Positions 43,658 through 53,960 are shown, counted from the first letter of the stretch. The stretch is DNA of 64,000 nt from UBA7662 sp036787895 (GCA_036787895.1 DAIQOK010000016.1:15611-79610), one strand, 5' to 3'. Made by a program: numbers and translations. Notes: generated by a model not told the origin, from the sequence alone.

Positions 43658-46054
43658 ATGATGAAAAACAGTCTTTTCAGTCTCCTATTGCTACTTTTTT
43701 GCCAGCCTGTGTTGGCCCAACTCAATACCCCTTACCAAAAACCACCTGCTGAAATTCAGCAACTGCTCGATGCTCCTTCTACCCCATTGGTCAGTCTTTC
43801 GCCCGACAGAAGCTGGATGGTATTGTATGAACGCTCCGATTTTCCGTCGATTGAAGCTGTATCAAGACCAGAACTGCGGTTAGCCGGTATACGTATCGAC
43901 CCAAATAATTTCGGCCCGAGCCGCAGCAGCTATTACGTAGGTGTTCGGCTGAAAAATGTGAAAAGCGGTGAAGAATTCGCTGTCAGCGGCCTTCCTCAGC
44001 CTTTAATGCTTAGCAATACCGGATGGTCGCCCGACAGCAAACAGCTGGCCTTTACCCAAGGCGATGCCGATCAAATCAGCCTTTGGGTTATTGATATTAC
44101 CACCAAAGTAGCCCGTCGTCTTAGCAAACGTGCTGTGAATGATGTGATGGGGAGTACTTATAACTGGCTGTCGGACAGTAAGTCTTTGTTATTTTCGGCA
44201 GTACCTCAAGGTCGTGGACCGGCTCCGATCCCCAAGCGGGTACCAAGTGGGCCAGTCATTGAAGAAAATCTGGGTAAAAAAGCACCATCGCGTACCTACC
44301 AGGACTTGCTCAAAAACAGAGATGATGAGGCTATATTTAGTTATTATGCCGCTATCGACCTGGTCCATATACAGCTCGACGGTACAGAAAAAAGTTTGCT
44401 CCAAAACCAGCTACTCGCCAGCTTCAGCAGCTCTCCCGATGGTCGGTTTGTACTCACCAAAACATTAAAGCAGCCCTTCAGCTATCTGGTACCCTACAAC
44501 CGTTTTCCTACAGAGGTAGCCATTTACGACATAGCTGGCAACAAGCTGAAAACTATCATCGACATACCGCTTACCGACTATATTCCCAGTGCCTTTAATG
44601 CCGTAGAAAAAACGCCCCGCTCGCATGCCTGGCGCGCCGATGCGCCGGCAACCCTCTATTGGGTGGAGGCACTGGATGGTGGCGACCCTAAGCAAGCAGC
44701 TGAGTTTCGTGATAGGTTGATGCAGCTTTTGCCACCATTTGATGGTCAGGCGCAAGAATTGATTAAGATCAAGTTGCGTTTTTCTGGCGTAATGTGGGGC
44801 AATGCTACAACAGCCCTGGTCATGGGCAGGTGGTGGAACAATCGGCAAGAAGAAGTTTATCTACTGAATCCTGCGCAGCTTACGCTAAACAAACGTATTC
44901 GGGAAAGGGATTATGAAGATGCCTATGGCGATCCGGGCAGTCCGTTGATGCAAGCCAATACATTTGGCCGATCGGTCCTGCTCATTCACAATAACCTACT
45001 TTTTATGACCGGTGCGGGGAGTTCTCCTGAGGGCGATTTGCCCTTTTTGGATCAATACGATCTCAAAACAGGCAAAAGCAAACGTTTATGGCGTTGTGAG
45101 GCACCTTATTATGAGTATGTCGTCGCCCTGCTTGATCCGGCGAAAAAAACTTTCATCAGCTCCCGGGAATCACAAAATGAAAATCCGAATTATTTTTTGA
45201 GAACTGCCGGAAGTCCTGGGCTCAAGGCATTGACGCAATTTCCTGACCCCTATCCACAGCTCAAAAATGTGAGTAAAGAACAATTGCGCTACAACCGCAA
45301 CGATGGTGTTGAACTCACAGCGACACTTTATCTCCCTGCAGGTTATGATAAAAGTAAAGGACCTCTCCCCACCCTGATTTGGGCCTATCCACGCGAGTTC
45401 AAATCTCAGGCAGCTGCCAGTCAAGTAAAAGGCTCTAAATACAATTATACTCGCATCAGCTCAGGGAGTCCGATTTTTTGGGTGATGCGCGGTTATGCCG
45501 TGGTCGACAATGCCAGCATGCCCATCGTAGGTGAAGGCGACGCCGAACCCAACGACACCTACATCAAACAATTGGTGGCCAATGCCGCAGCCATCGTTGA
45601 TTATATGACGCAATCGGGCATAGGCGATAAAAACCGTATGGCCATAGGCGGGCACAGTTATGGAGCTTTTATGACCGCCAATTTAATGGCTCATTCAACT
45701 TTGTTTAAAGCAGGTATCGCCCGAAGTGGGGCTTACAATCGTACTTTAACCCCATTTGGATTTCAGGCAGAAGAACGCACCTACTGGCAGGCGCCTGAAG
45801 TTTACTTTCAGATGTCGCCATTCAGTTTCGCTGATAAAATTAAAACACCTTTGTTATTGATACATGGGGAGGCCGATAACAATCCCGGCACCTTCCCTAT
45901 TCAAAGTGAAAGACTCTACAATGCTATCAAAGGACATGGTGGAACCGTGCGTTATGTGGTACTTCCTCATGAGAGTCATGGCTATCGGGCCAAAGAAAGT
46001 ATTGAGCATATGCTTTGGGAAATGGATAGGTGGTTACTTAGCTATTTAAAATAA
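43658..46054 (+). CDS. S9 family prolyl oligopeptidase-type peptidase (glutamyl endopeptidase-like)
   Basis: 798 aa with signal peptide (FSLLLLLFCQPVLAQ). An N-terminal beta-propeller (LSPDRSWMVLYERS, ELRLAGIRIDP) precedes the alpha/beta-hydrolase domain. The catalytic triad is likely S667 in GGHSYGAF, D740 in HGEADNNPG and H774 in HESHGY. GIARSGAYNRTLTPFGFQ resembles the chloroplast glutamyl endopeptidase subgroup (S9D). The product is predicted periplasmic or exported. It follows two TonB receptors by 4 bp, so receptors and peptidase may handle the same peptides. ATG at 43661 is an equally plausible start. Confidence 0.9.
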   Translation: MMKNSLFSLLLLLFCQPVLAQLNTPYQKPPAEIQQLLDAPSTPLVSLSPDRSWMVLYERSDFPSIEAVSRPELRLAGIRIDPNNFGPSRSSYYVGVRLKNVKSGEEFAVSGLPQPLMLSNTGWSPDSKQLAFTQGDADQISLWVIDITTKVARRLSKRAVNDVMGSTYNWLSDSKSLLFSAVPQGRGPAPIPKRVPSGPVIEENLGKKAPSRTYQDLLKNRDDEAIFSYYAAIDLVHIQLDGTEKSLLQNQLLASFSSSPDGRFVLTKTLKQPFSYLVPYNRFPTEVAIYDIAGNKLKTIIDIPLTDYIPSAFNAVEKTPRSHAWRADAPATLYWVEALDGGDPKQAAEFRDRLMQLLPPFDGQAQELIKIKLRFSGVMWGNATTALVMGRWWNNRQEEVYLLNPAQLTLNKRIRERDYEDAYGDPGSPLMQANTFGRSVLLIHNNLLFMTGAGSSPEGDLPFLDQYDLKTGKSKRLWRCEAPYYEYVVALLDPAKKTFISSRESQNENPNYFLRTAGSPGLKALTQFPDPYPQLKNVSKEQLRYNRNDGVELTATLYLPAGYDKSKGPLPTLIWAYPREFKSQAAASQVKGSKYNYTRISSGSPIFWVMRGYAVVDNASMPIVGEGDAEPNDTYIKQLVANAAAIVDYMTQSGIGDKNRMAIGGHSYGAFMTANLMAHSTLFKAGIARSGAYNRTLTPFGFQAEERTYWQAPEVYFQMSPFSFADKIKTPLLLIHGEADNNPGTFPIQSERLYNAIKGHGGTVRYVVLPHESHGYRAKESIEHMLWEMDRWLLSYLK

Positions 46055-46220
46055 ATTACGTATTAAAAGAATAATAATATGAAATTCTAATTTGTCATAA
46101 AAGTGTCATAAGAAATGATTTAAAACAAAATGATGCTTCATTTTAGCTTCAAACCTCAAAAAATTGCGCCGAATTTTCAAATTTTATTCTATTTTCATGG
46201 CCTTTAAAAATCTAAAGTCT

Positions 46221-49200
46221 ATGAAAAAACTCTTTATCCTGTTTGGCTTTCTGAGCGCCTATTTGTCGGCAGAGGCTCAGACCAACATTCAGATTGGCAC
46301 GAGCACGAGTAATCTGCTCAATTCCAATACTGCTGCTGCTGATCCTGGGCCTATTTTCAGGGTTACTGCCACACTTTTTGCCTCCAAACACCATTATACG
46401 CTTACAGCTGCCGAACTTACAACAGCAGGTTTGCCCAATGGAGCAATCATTACAGCGATTGCCTTCAACAAAGGAAGTACTACCGGCACCGATGCTCCAC
46501 ACCTCAATAATTTTGAACTTTGGTTGAAAAACTCTGCAGCTACACAGGCGCCTGCCGTTCCGGCTTTTTTCAGTCAACTTATTCAAGGAGCTTCCTTAGC
46601 CTATTCTTCCTCGAACCAAGTCATTCCCTACCCTGCCGGCTTTGTGAACTTTCCGCTGACCACTCCTTTTGTTTACAGTGGAGGAGCATTGGAAGTAGCC
46701 TCTAACTGGGAGTTGGGTGCACCGGGCTACACCAGTGGCAGTTTTAACTGGAGTGGCAACAGCGTCACCAACCGAACGATAGCCGGCAATAGTATTAGTC
46801 CGAACGATACCCTCGCCAATCTCCGTACTGTAAGACCAACCATTCGAATTACCTACATCACCGGCACAGCCTGTGCAGGTGCACCAGTAGCAGGAACGGC
46901 CACGGCCTCCCGTAATTCGAGTTGTTTTGGCAATACCTTTTATCTTAGCTTAAGTGGGCATACTTTCCAATCGGGTTTCAGTTATCAGTGGCAATCGTCT
47001 ATTGATAATGTGAACTTCAACGATATAGTCGGTGCCACGGCTGCCTACCAGCCTATAAGCCAAACTAACAATGCGATTTATTATCGTTGTAGAGTGAGTT
47101 GTGGGGCTAATTCATCCAACTCTACCAGCGTATTGGTTCAGGCGCAAAACAGCATGGCAGGTAATTATACAGTCAATCCTGCACTTCCTGCCTCCGCTAC
47201 CAACTTTACTTCGATGGAAGCGCTAACGACTGCTCTAAATTGTGCTTCTATCTCAAGCAACGTAACTATTAGTATAGCTTCAGGCACCTATACAGGTAAT
47301 TTTATCCTTAACAATGTTGTTCCAAGCTCTGGTGCCAGTATTTTAATCGCCAGTGCTAATGGCATCGCCGATAGTGTGGTCTTCACCTCTACAAGCGGCA
47401 CTACGCTGGCAATTACGAATTCAAGCAACATCACGCTAAATAATTTGAGTTTTGTAAGAAATGCTACGCCTGAGGCCAGAGATGATTTATTAAGTATAGG
47501 CGTCAATAATACAAGTATTACCGTTTTAAGCTGCAAATTCAAAGGTTTAACTGGTTCGGTAAGCGCAGAAAATCGCCTGGTATCAGTAGTTGGAAACAAC
47601 AATACGACTATTTCCAATTCCAGTTTCTCAGATGGCTATTATGGCGTTTGGGGACAAGCCATAACCGGCCCTGACACCATTCGGGATTTGCAAATCATTG
47701 GCAATACCTTCACCGATATCTATCATACACCCGTAAACGTTGTTGGTCAGCACCGCGGTACGCAGGTCATTGGCAATAGCATGACCAATACTATCACCGC
47801 CGTAGCGTCAGGATACGTCATTAACATGACCAATGGTTTAAATTTTACGGTTGCCGATAACCTGGCCAATGGCACATTTGGAGCAGCTGCTGCTTTTCTC
47901 TCGAATTGTAATGGTGATTCAATTTTAACCAATCGTTTTTACAACAATGCCTTCAGTGTGAGCTTAACCAGCGCAACCGGTCGGGCCATTTGGGTACAAA
48001 CCAACACTGGTGGCGGAAATGATTGGCTTGAACTCTATCACAATTCGATATTTATTGGGATTAACTCTACCTCAACAACCCAAAGCGGCTTGGTGTATGT
48101 AGGCCCTTTACTAGCTTCAACAGCACAATCCATTAATCGACTTGCGCTTAAAAACAATAGCATTGGCGCCTACTCTACAGCCGCATCTGGTGCGTTGCCG
48201 GCTAATTTGGGTTCAATTTGGATACATGCCAATTATCTCCTCGATACCAACGTATTCAAAGCATCCAACAATAACTGGCATTTCCCAGCTCCGGCACGCT
48301 ATGGCTATCTGAACAATCCAGCTACTGCCTACCCCACACTGGCTTCATTCCAGGCGGTTTCTGCAGGCAATGAGCTCAATACTATCGAAGTAGACCCTCA
48401 ATACACCAGCTCCACTGACCTTCGTCCCAGTCCGGCTTCTTTATTGGGCAATGCAGGTACCCCTATTGCCGGCATTACCACCGACTTGGCCGGCAATGGT
48501 AGGAGTTTGGTTAGCCCCACCATTGGTGCGTATGAAGTGCAGCAATCGGCTAATAATAGCTCAATAGTACGCTTATTGTCGCCTACACAGCTGCAACAGG
48601 CCAATACTACAGTTACTGTTGGTATACGACTCCAGAATTTAGGTAACGCCCCACTCACCAGCCTTTCGTTAAACTATCAGGTTGATAATGGCCCTGTGGT
48701 AACGCAGGCCTTTTCCGGCAACTTACTTTTCCTCGATTCGGTCGACATCAACTTTACCCAAACTTTCGTTACACCGGCCAGTGGCCAACCCGAACTTCGC
48801 GTTTGGACCTCAGCACCCAATGGCAGCACCGATAGCGACCCAAGCAACGACACGATTACCCTTCGATTGTGTATTCCACTGGCTACCGGAACCTACACTG
48901 CCGGCCTGCCTGGTAACGATTTCCCATCACTCAGCGAGCTGATGAATTACCTCAGCTGTGCAGGTATTGCCGGTCCTGCTGTAATCAATGTTCAATTCCC
49001 GAATAATCTGAGCAACGAGCGTTGGGAAATTCCGGCCATTCCCGGAACAAGTGCAACGAATACCTTGATTTTTGATGGCGGTAGAGACACCATTTCAGTT
49101 GATGCCAACACCAACTTCAAATACATTGTGCTCATGAATGGCACAGAGCATGTAACATTGCGAAATTTTGTACTTCGTTCCACCAATGCCGAATTTGGTA

Positions 49201-52082
49201 TTGGCATTTTGATGCAGAACGGTGCGAATTTCAATCATATCACCAAAAACCGGATTGATTTAAGCACTATCCAGGTCATACCGGTAACCAATGCTGCCAA
49301 CAATGCCATGGGTATCGTATCCTCCGGTTCTTTCGCCAACAATACTACAGCTACCCAAGCCAACAACAATCTGGTAGATTCTAACCTCATTATTGGTGGT
49401 CATATGGGTATTCGATTTAATGGAGCCTCAGGCAGTGAAGGCGCGGTGAATAACCAAATTATTGGCAACGTCATCCGTGACTTTGGCGCTACCGGTGTTC
49501 ATCTTTCGCTGACTTTCGGTACTGTGGTAGCCGGTAATGATATCCACCGCAGCAACCGAGGGCCTACAACCACCTTCCAGGGCATCAACCTCGAAGCAGG
49601 TGCTTTTGCCAGCCAAATTTACAGCAACCGCATACACGATAGTCATACTGCCGCAACCTCCAGAGCAACGGCTGCTATTGCAATTCGCCTGGCTTCTGTA
49701 AATCCACCGGATAGTGTTGGACTTAACCGGATTTACAACAATCTGGTCTACGAACTCAACAGCAACTCTACCACCAATGCGGTGTTGTTGAACAATGTGA
49801 GTTTTGCTGATGTGGTCTTTAATACTTTCGATATGTCGTCGTCGCTTACATCGAATGGTGATAGTCGAGGTATTTATTTCCAGGGTGCCATTTCCAATGT
49901 CCGTTTCCTGAACAACAATGTAGCGCAAACCCGCAACGGTATTGGCAGTAAACAAGCTATTGGCATTGAAAATACCTCAGCTGCTATTGTAAGCAACTAT
50001 AACAATCTGTACGTTAATGCCCCAGCCGGAACGCCCGGTGTTGGTTTGTTGGCTGCAGTGAACTATGCTACCATGGCGGCTTGGCGTGCTGCAGGTGCCG
50101 GTACCTTCGATCCACTCAGTACCGATGTTAATCCTGCCTTTGTGAATACATCGGTCTTTGATTACACCCCACAAAGTCCTGCCTTAAACAATGCTGCTAT
50201 AAGCATCCCGTATGTCACCACCGACATCAATGGTAATCCGCGCAATCCAAATTTCCCGGATGTGGGTGCTTATGAATTCACAGTAGCCGGATGTAATCCA
50301 CCGAACCAGCTTGCAGTAGATACCACCCGATTGACTTCCGCAACCATCAGCTGGCAGTCGTCCAATAACCTCAGCTGGAACATCGAATATGGCCCGGCAG
50401 GCTTCACCCAAGGAAGTGGTACCGTTATTAGAGGAATTACCACCAAGCCTTATACCATTAACAATCTATCGGTTTTCAATTGCTATGATGTATATATTCA
50501 AGACAGTTGTGGCGGTCAGCTTTCCAGTTGGTCTGGCCCGCTGAGCTTCTGCACGCTCAAGGACAACGATTTGCAATTAACCGCTATTGTTACACCAGCT
50601 GAAAACAGCTGTACCGGACCTCAGCTCCCGGTTCAGGTTAGTTTGACTAATTTGGGTGTGCAAGCTGTTTCCAATTACAGTGTTCGGGTTAACGTAAGTG
50701 GTTCGGTAAGTACCACTATCAATCAGAACTTCACAACTACCATACAACCGGGCGCCAGTACGGTGGTTACTGTGGGCAACATTAATACAGGCGCTGGAGG
50801 TGCAACGCAGTTCCAGGCGATTGTGACCAGCACCAACGATAGAGACAGTTCCAACGATACCTTGCAAATAGCCCGTACCATTCGTAGCATTCTTAATCCG
50901 GTAATTGTATCGAACAGAGATACGGTATGTATTGGAGGCAATGTGACACTCTGGAACAATCCAAGTAGCGGTGCTCAGAATATTGGCTGGTTTAATGCAC
51001 AAGGCACTCAAATCGGCACCGGCGACACCATTACTACCAGCATCAGTCAGTCTACTTCCATTTCGGCACGCGCACTTGGTGTTCAAAACTACCAAGTTGG
51101 TCCGGCCGATACTACTTTCGGAAATGCTCAGGCCTTTTCCGAATTTACGGTAGGCAATAATGCTATGATTTTTGAAGTACTCAAACCTATTCGAATTACC
51201 CGCATGAAAATTTATCCTAATCGGTCGGGCACTGTAGCTTTGGTTGTTAGAGATAATGCGAACAACAATATTATCACCTCTCAGAACATATTGGTTTCGC
51301 AGAGCAATGCTTATGCACCGGTAATCGTCAATGTCGACATCAACCTGACCCCGGGTGTATACAGGATGTCGCCAACCAACAATCAGAGTGCCGGTGGTAT
51401 GTTGTTTAATAATGGTAGTGCCGTATATCCTTACAGTATACCAGGCGTATTCAACATCAGTGGAAGCACGGCATCTAATCAAAGCTCCTACTATTATTTC
51501 TATGATTTGGGCATCGAATATGGCACTTGTACTTCGCCTTTAGTGAGCAAAAACCTGATCGCTCAGGCGGCGCCAACGGCAGCATTTACTGTCAACCAAT
51601 CAGCCTTCCCGGTAATTAACTTCAATGCGGCCAATTCTACCAATGCCAACAGCTTTAGTTGGAGTTTTGGAGATGGTGTCGTGGCAACCGGTCAGCAGGT
51701 TACCCACGTTTACGCTACCAACGGTAGTTTTGATGTGCGTCTTATTGCCAGCGGCAATTGTGGCAGCGATACCTTGACGCAATCGGTGACCATTAGCGGA
51801 TTAAGTGTTAACAAACTGCAGGCCGTGACGAAACTGAACGTTTATCCTAACCCGAATTCGGGTATGTTCCGTGTAAGTTTCGAACAAATGCAAGCCCAGC
51901 CCGTTCAACTCATTTTACGCGATATGACTGGCCGCACCCTCTACGAAACCACCATCGACGATAACGAATTGCAGGTGGTTCGTGAACTGGATATGCAGCA
52001 TCTGGCCGCAGGTGTTTATTACGTAAGCATCGAAAATGGCAACCGACGCAATATTCAACGCATGATTATCAGCGGCCGATAA
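46221..52082 (+). CDS. Giant secreted beta-helix protein with T9SS sorting domain
   Basis: 1953 aa from the ATG at 46221, which begins a good signal peptide (KLFILFGFLSAYLSAEAQ); the frame extends upstream to 46164. Domains in order, approximate: N-terminal beta-sandwich (25-215), Ig-like (217-305), right-handed parallel beta-helix (about 312-775), CARDB-like (780-880), a second beta-helix (about 887-1350), fibronectin III (1357-1445), a second CARDB-like (1448-1550), a sugar/ligand-binding-like beta domain (about 1640-1780), PKD (1782-1855, NSFSWSFGDG) and a type A T9SS sorting domain (1872-1953). The two helix modules start alike (GNYTVNP.. and GTYTAGLPG..). Probably an adhesin or surface polysaccharide-interacting protein; no catalytic residues were identified. 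Confidence 0.85.
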   Translation: MKKLFILFGFLSAYLSAEAQTNIQIGTSTSNLLNSNTAAADPGPIFRVTATLFASKHHYTLTAAELTTAGLPNGAIITAIAFNKGSTTGTDAPHLNNFELWLKNSAATQAPAVPAFFSQLIQGASLAYSSSNQVIPYPAGFVNFPLTTPFVYSGGALEVASNWELGAPGYTSGSFNWSGNSVTNRTIAGNSISPNDTLANLRTVRPTIRITYITGTACAGAPVAGTATASRNSSCFGNTFYLSLSGHTFQSGFSYQWQSSIDNVNFNDIVGATAAYQPISQTNNAIYYRCRVSCGANSSNSTSVLVQAQNSMAGNYTVNPALPASATNFTSMEALTTALNCASISSNVTISIASGTYTGNFILNNVVPSSGASILIASANGIADSVVFTSTSGTTLAITNSSNITLNNLSFVRNATPEARDDLLSIGVNNTSITVLSCKFKGLTGSVSAENRLVSVVGNNNTTISNSSFSDGYYGVWGQAITGPDTIRDLQIIGNTFTDIYHTPVNVVGQHRGTQVIGNSMTNTITAVASGYVINMTNGLNFTVADNLANGTFGAAAAFLSNCNGDSILTNRFYNNAFSVSLTSATGRAIWVQTNTGGGNDWLELYHNSIFIGINSTSTTQSGLVYVGPLLASTAQSINRLALKNNSIGAYSTAASGALPANLGSIWIHANYLLDTNVFKASNNNWHFPAPARYGYLNNPATAYPTLASFQAVSAGNELNTIEVDPQYTSSTDLRPSPASLLGNAGTPIAGITTDLAGNGRSLVSPTIGAYEVQQSANNSSIVRLLSPTQLQQANTTVTVGIRLQNLGNAPLTSLSLNYQVDNGPVVTQAFSGNLLFLDSVDINFTQTFVTPASGQPELRVWTSAPNGSTDSDPSNDTITLRLCIPLATGTYTAGLPGNDFPSLSELMNYLSCAGIAGPAVINVQFPNNLSNERWEIPAIPGTSATNTLIFDGGRDTISVDANTNFKYIVLMNGTEHVTLRNFVLRSTNAEFGIGILMQNGANFNHITKNRIDLSTIQVIPVTNAANNAMGIVSSGSFANNTTATQANNNLVDSNLIIGGHMGIRFNGASGSEGAVNNQIIGNVIRDFGATGVHLSLTFGTVVAGNDIHRSNRGPTTTFQGINLEAGAFASQIYSNRIHDSHTAATSRATAAIAIRLASVNPPDSVGLNRIYNNLVYELNSNSTTNAVLLNNVSFADVVFNTFDMSSSLTSNGDSRGIYFQGAISNVRFLNNNVAQTRNGIGSKQAIGIENTSAAIVSNYNNLYVNAPAGTPGVGLLAAVNYATMAAWRAAGAGTFDPLSTDVNPAFVNTSVFDYTPQSPALNNAAISIPYVTTDINGNPRNPNFPDVGAYEFTVAGCNPPNQLAVDTTRLTSATISWQSSNNLSWNIEYGPAGFTQGSGTVIRGITTKPYTINNLSVFNCYDVYIQDSCGGQLSSWSGPLSFCTLKDNDLQLTAIVTPAENSCTGPQLPVQVSLTNLGVQAVSNYSVRVNVSGSVSTTINQNFTTTIQPGASTVVTVGNINTGAGGATQFQAIVTSTNDRDSSNDTLQIARTIRSILNPVIVSNRDTVCIGGNVTLWNNPSSGAQNIGWFNAQGTQIGTGDTITTSISQSTSISARALGVQNYQVGPADTTFGNAQAFSEFTVGNNAMIFEVLKPIRITRMKIYPNRSGTVALVVRDNANNNIITSQNILVSQSNAYAPVIVNVDINLTPGVYRMSPTNNQSAGGMLFNNGSAVYPYSIPGVFNISGSTASNQSSYYYFYDLGIEYGTCTSPLVSKNLIAQAAPTAAFTVNQSAFPVINFNAANSTNANSFSWSFGDGVVATGQQVTHVYATNGSFDVRLIASGNCGSDTLTQSVTISGLSVNKLQAVTKLNVYPNPNSGMFRVSFEQMQAQPVQLILRDMTGRTLYETTIDDNELQVVRELDMQHLAAGVYYVSIENGNRRNIQRMIISGR

Positions 52083-52101
52083 ACTAAAAAGGCCAACATA
52101 C

Positions 52102-52139
52102 AAACGGCTGTCCTCGCGAGGGGACAGCCGTTTATTTTT
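52102..52139 (+). terminator. Rho-independent terminator after giant T9SS protein
   Basis: A perfect 12-bp stem AAACGGCTGTCC/GGACAGCCGTTT surrounds a short GC-rich loop and is followed by ATTTTTA. The gene upstream ends at 52082. Confidence 0.85.
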
Positions 52140-52162
52140 AAAACACTTGCGGACGAATAGTA

Positions 52163-52783
52163 TCAGCCCTCCACATAGACCACCACTTTGGTCTCAAAAA
52201 AAGTATCGTCAAAAAAACGGGGAATAGGATATATCCGATAAGGACGTTTGGCCTCATCGAGCTCATCAATCAAATCTCCCCCTTTCAAGTAAAGAATGCC
52301 ATTAGGCAGGCTGTGCCTGCTATTATTCAAAAATTTGTCCTTCACCCAGCCATAAAAAGGCGCCATGCGGGTAACGGCACGGCTTACCACAAAGTCGAAT
52401 TGACCCTTCACCTCTTCTGCCCTTCCATGTATCGCCTTGACGTTTTGTAAACCCAGGGCTTTACTGACTTCTTCCACCACCTTGATTTTTTTACCGATGG
52501 AATCCACCAACGTAAAATGAGTTTCCGGAAAAAGTATGGCCAATGGTATGCCGGGGAAGCCACCACCAGTACCCACATCCATCACCTTAGCGCCGGCATT
52601 AAACGACATTACTTTGGCTATGGCCAAACTATGCAATACATGGTGCAGATAAAAAGCATCCATGTCTTTTCGGGATATTACGTTTATTTGGGCATTCCAT
52701 TCGGCATACAAATCCTGCAAAGCCGCAAACTGGCGCTGTTGCTCTGCCGATAAGGCCGGGAAATAGCGGAGTAATTGTTCCAT
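52163..52783 (-). CDS. rsmG: 16S rRNA (guanine-527-N7) methyltransferase RsmG
   Basis: 206 aa SAM-dependent methyltransferase. The SAM motif is VMDVGTGGGFPGIPLA, followed by FTLVDSIGKKIKVVEEV and FDFVVSRAVTRM. The start at 52783 overlaps the stop of the upstream glycosyltransferase (TAATG) and gives the family's usual length. The frame stays open to 52870, and an ATG at 52789 is a second option. Confidence 0.93.
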   Translation of the reverse strand: MEQLLRYFPALSAEQQRQFAALQDLYAEWNAQINVISRKDMDAFYLHHVLHSLAIAKVMSFNAGAKVMDVGTGGGFPGIPLAILFPETHFTLVDSIGKKIKVVEEVSKALGLQNVKAIHGRAEEVKGQFDFVVSRAVTRMAPFYGWVKDKFLNNSRHSLPNGILYLKGGDLIDELDEAKRPYRIYPIPRFFDDTFFETKVVVYVEG

Positions 52784-53907
52784 TACCATTTGTTTTTGCT
52801 GAAACTCCCTCTTAAACTCCAGCTTATTTGGAAAAGTGGATGAATCAGATCGATAAGCGGCAGGGCCCATACAAACCTGCTGTCGCCAAATTTACGGCCG
52901 GCCAATCCCAGAAAAAGCCAACGGTGAAGCAAGCTAAAACTGAAAATTGCCAGGCTGATGTATAACCAAAGCGGGTCTCGCCAGTAGCTGTATACAGCAT
53001 AGGCCAAAGCCGGGAACAACATCGAGTGACTAAAGGCAATGAAAGCTAACCAAAATTTATCGCCACTACGGTAAAATTTACCCGTGCTGTTATGTCTGTT
53101 TTTTTGACGGTGCCAGGCTTTCCAACTCTTTTTGGGAATTGAAATCGTATAGGCTTCCGGTTCTATGCTGATGCGTACATTGGCACCGGTGCTGGCCTGG
53201 TTGACGAATAAGTCGTCGTCGCCGGAGAGCTGTTTAATGTGCGACACAAATCCTTTGTGGAAGAAAAAGAGCGAGCGGTAATAGGATAAATTACGACCTA
53301 CGCCCATATAAGCACGTCCTGCAAGTACATGACTCAGGTATTGCAGCCCGGTTAATGTGGTATCGTACTGGATAAATAAATTCAATAACGACTTCTCCCT
53401 GGCATAGCCACCAAAACCCAGCACGATTTCAGTTTTGTCGATATATTGTTTTTGCATCTGACGTATCCACTGTTTAGAAGCAGGATAACAATCAGCATCG
53501 CTAAAAAGGAGCACATTGTGTTCGGCGGCTTTGATACCTAATGTGAGTGCGAATTTTTTTCCGGTGGGATATTTAGGCTGTTCGGCTAGGGTAACCACCT
53601 TCAATCGGGTATACTTTTGCTGCAGTTCTTTCAATACATCCTCCGATTCATCGAAAGAACAATCGTTGACTACCACCACTTCGAAGTCGGCATAATCCTG
53701 TTCCAAAAAGGCCGGCAAATGTTTCGCCAAATTGGCTGCTTCATTGCGAGCTGCAATGATAACAGAAACCGGCAATTCCTGGCGGTTAAAGACCGATTGT
53801 TTGTCCTTATACAGCAACAATCTGATCCAGAACCAATAATGATAAAACAAATTCAGCACGAGCAATAAGCCCAACAAAGCCAGAGGCAGGTAATATACCA
53901 GATTCAT
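52783..53907 (-). CDS. Family 2 glycosyltransferase, membrane-bound
   Basis: 374 aa from the ATG at 53907. One N-terminal membrane helix (LPLALLGLLLVLNLFYHYWF) is followed by the GT-A domain: VSVIIAARNEAANL, VVVNDCSFDESEDVL, DXD-like LLFSDADCYPAS and the late motifs QLSGDDDLFVNQ and KAWHRQKNRH. Two or three C-terminal membrane helices follow. Probably transfers a sugar to a lipid or envelope acceptor at the inner membrane; the donor is unknown. It is transcribed divergently from tgt across a palindromic promoter and is coupled to rsmG. Confidence 0.88.
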   Translation of the reverse strand: MNLVYYLPLALLGLLLVLNLFYHYWFWIRLLLYKDKQSVFNRQELPVSVIIAARNEAANLAKHLPAFLEQDYADFEVVVVNDCSFDESEDVLKELQQKYTRLKVVTLAEQPKYPTGKKFALTLGIKAAEHNVLLFSDADCYPASKQWIRQMQKQYIDKTEIVLGFGGYAREKSLLNLFIQYDTTLTGLQYLSHVLAGRAYMGVGRNLSYYRSLFFFHKGFVSHIKQLSGDDDLFVNQASTGANVRISIEPEAYTISIPKKSWKAWHRQKNRHNSTGKFYRSGDKFWLAFIAFSHSMLFPALAYAVYSYWRDPLWLYISLAIFSFSLLHRWLFLGLAGRKFGDSRFVWALPLIDLIHPLFQISWSLRGSFSKNKW

Positions 53908-53937
53908 GTCAACAGGTTTTCCAGACGTAGGATACGC

Positions 53938-53960
53938 TAACTTTGCGCACGACAAAGCTA
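53938..53960. promoter_or_regulatory. Symmetric divergent promoter for tgt and glycosyltransferase-rsmG
   Basis: TAACTTTG on the plus strand (53938-53945) and TAGCTTTG on the minus strand (53953-53960) are -7 matches that point at each other across 7 bp. Together they form a 23-bp near palindrome with 7 of 8 arm bases paired. With the usual distance of about 4 nt, both starts fall at or near 53949. Leaders would be ~50 nt for tgt and ~42 nt for the glycosyltransferase. The upstream TTTG elements are weak for both. Confidence 0.55.

Noticed and set aside
50577..51482. 301-codon minus-strand open frame
   Set aside because: Antisense to the repeat-rich T9SS beta-helix gene; low-complexity composition explains the open frame.
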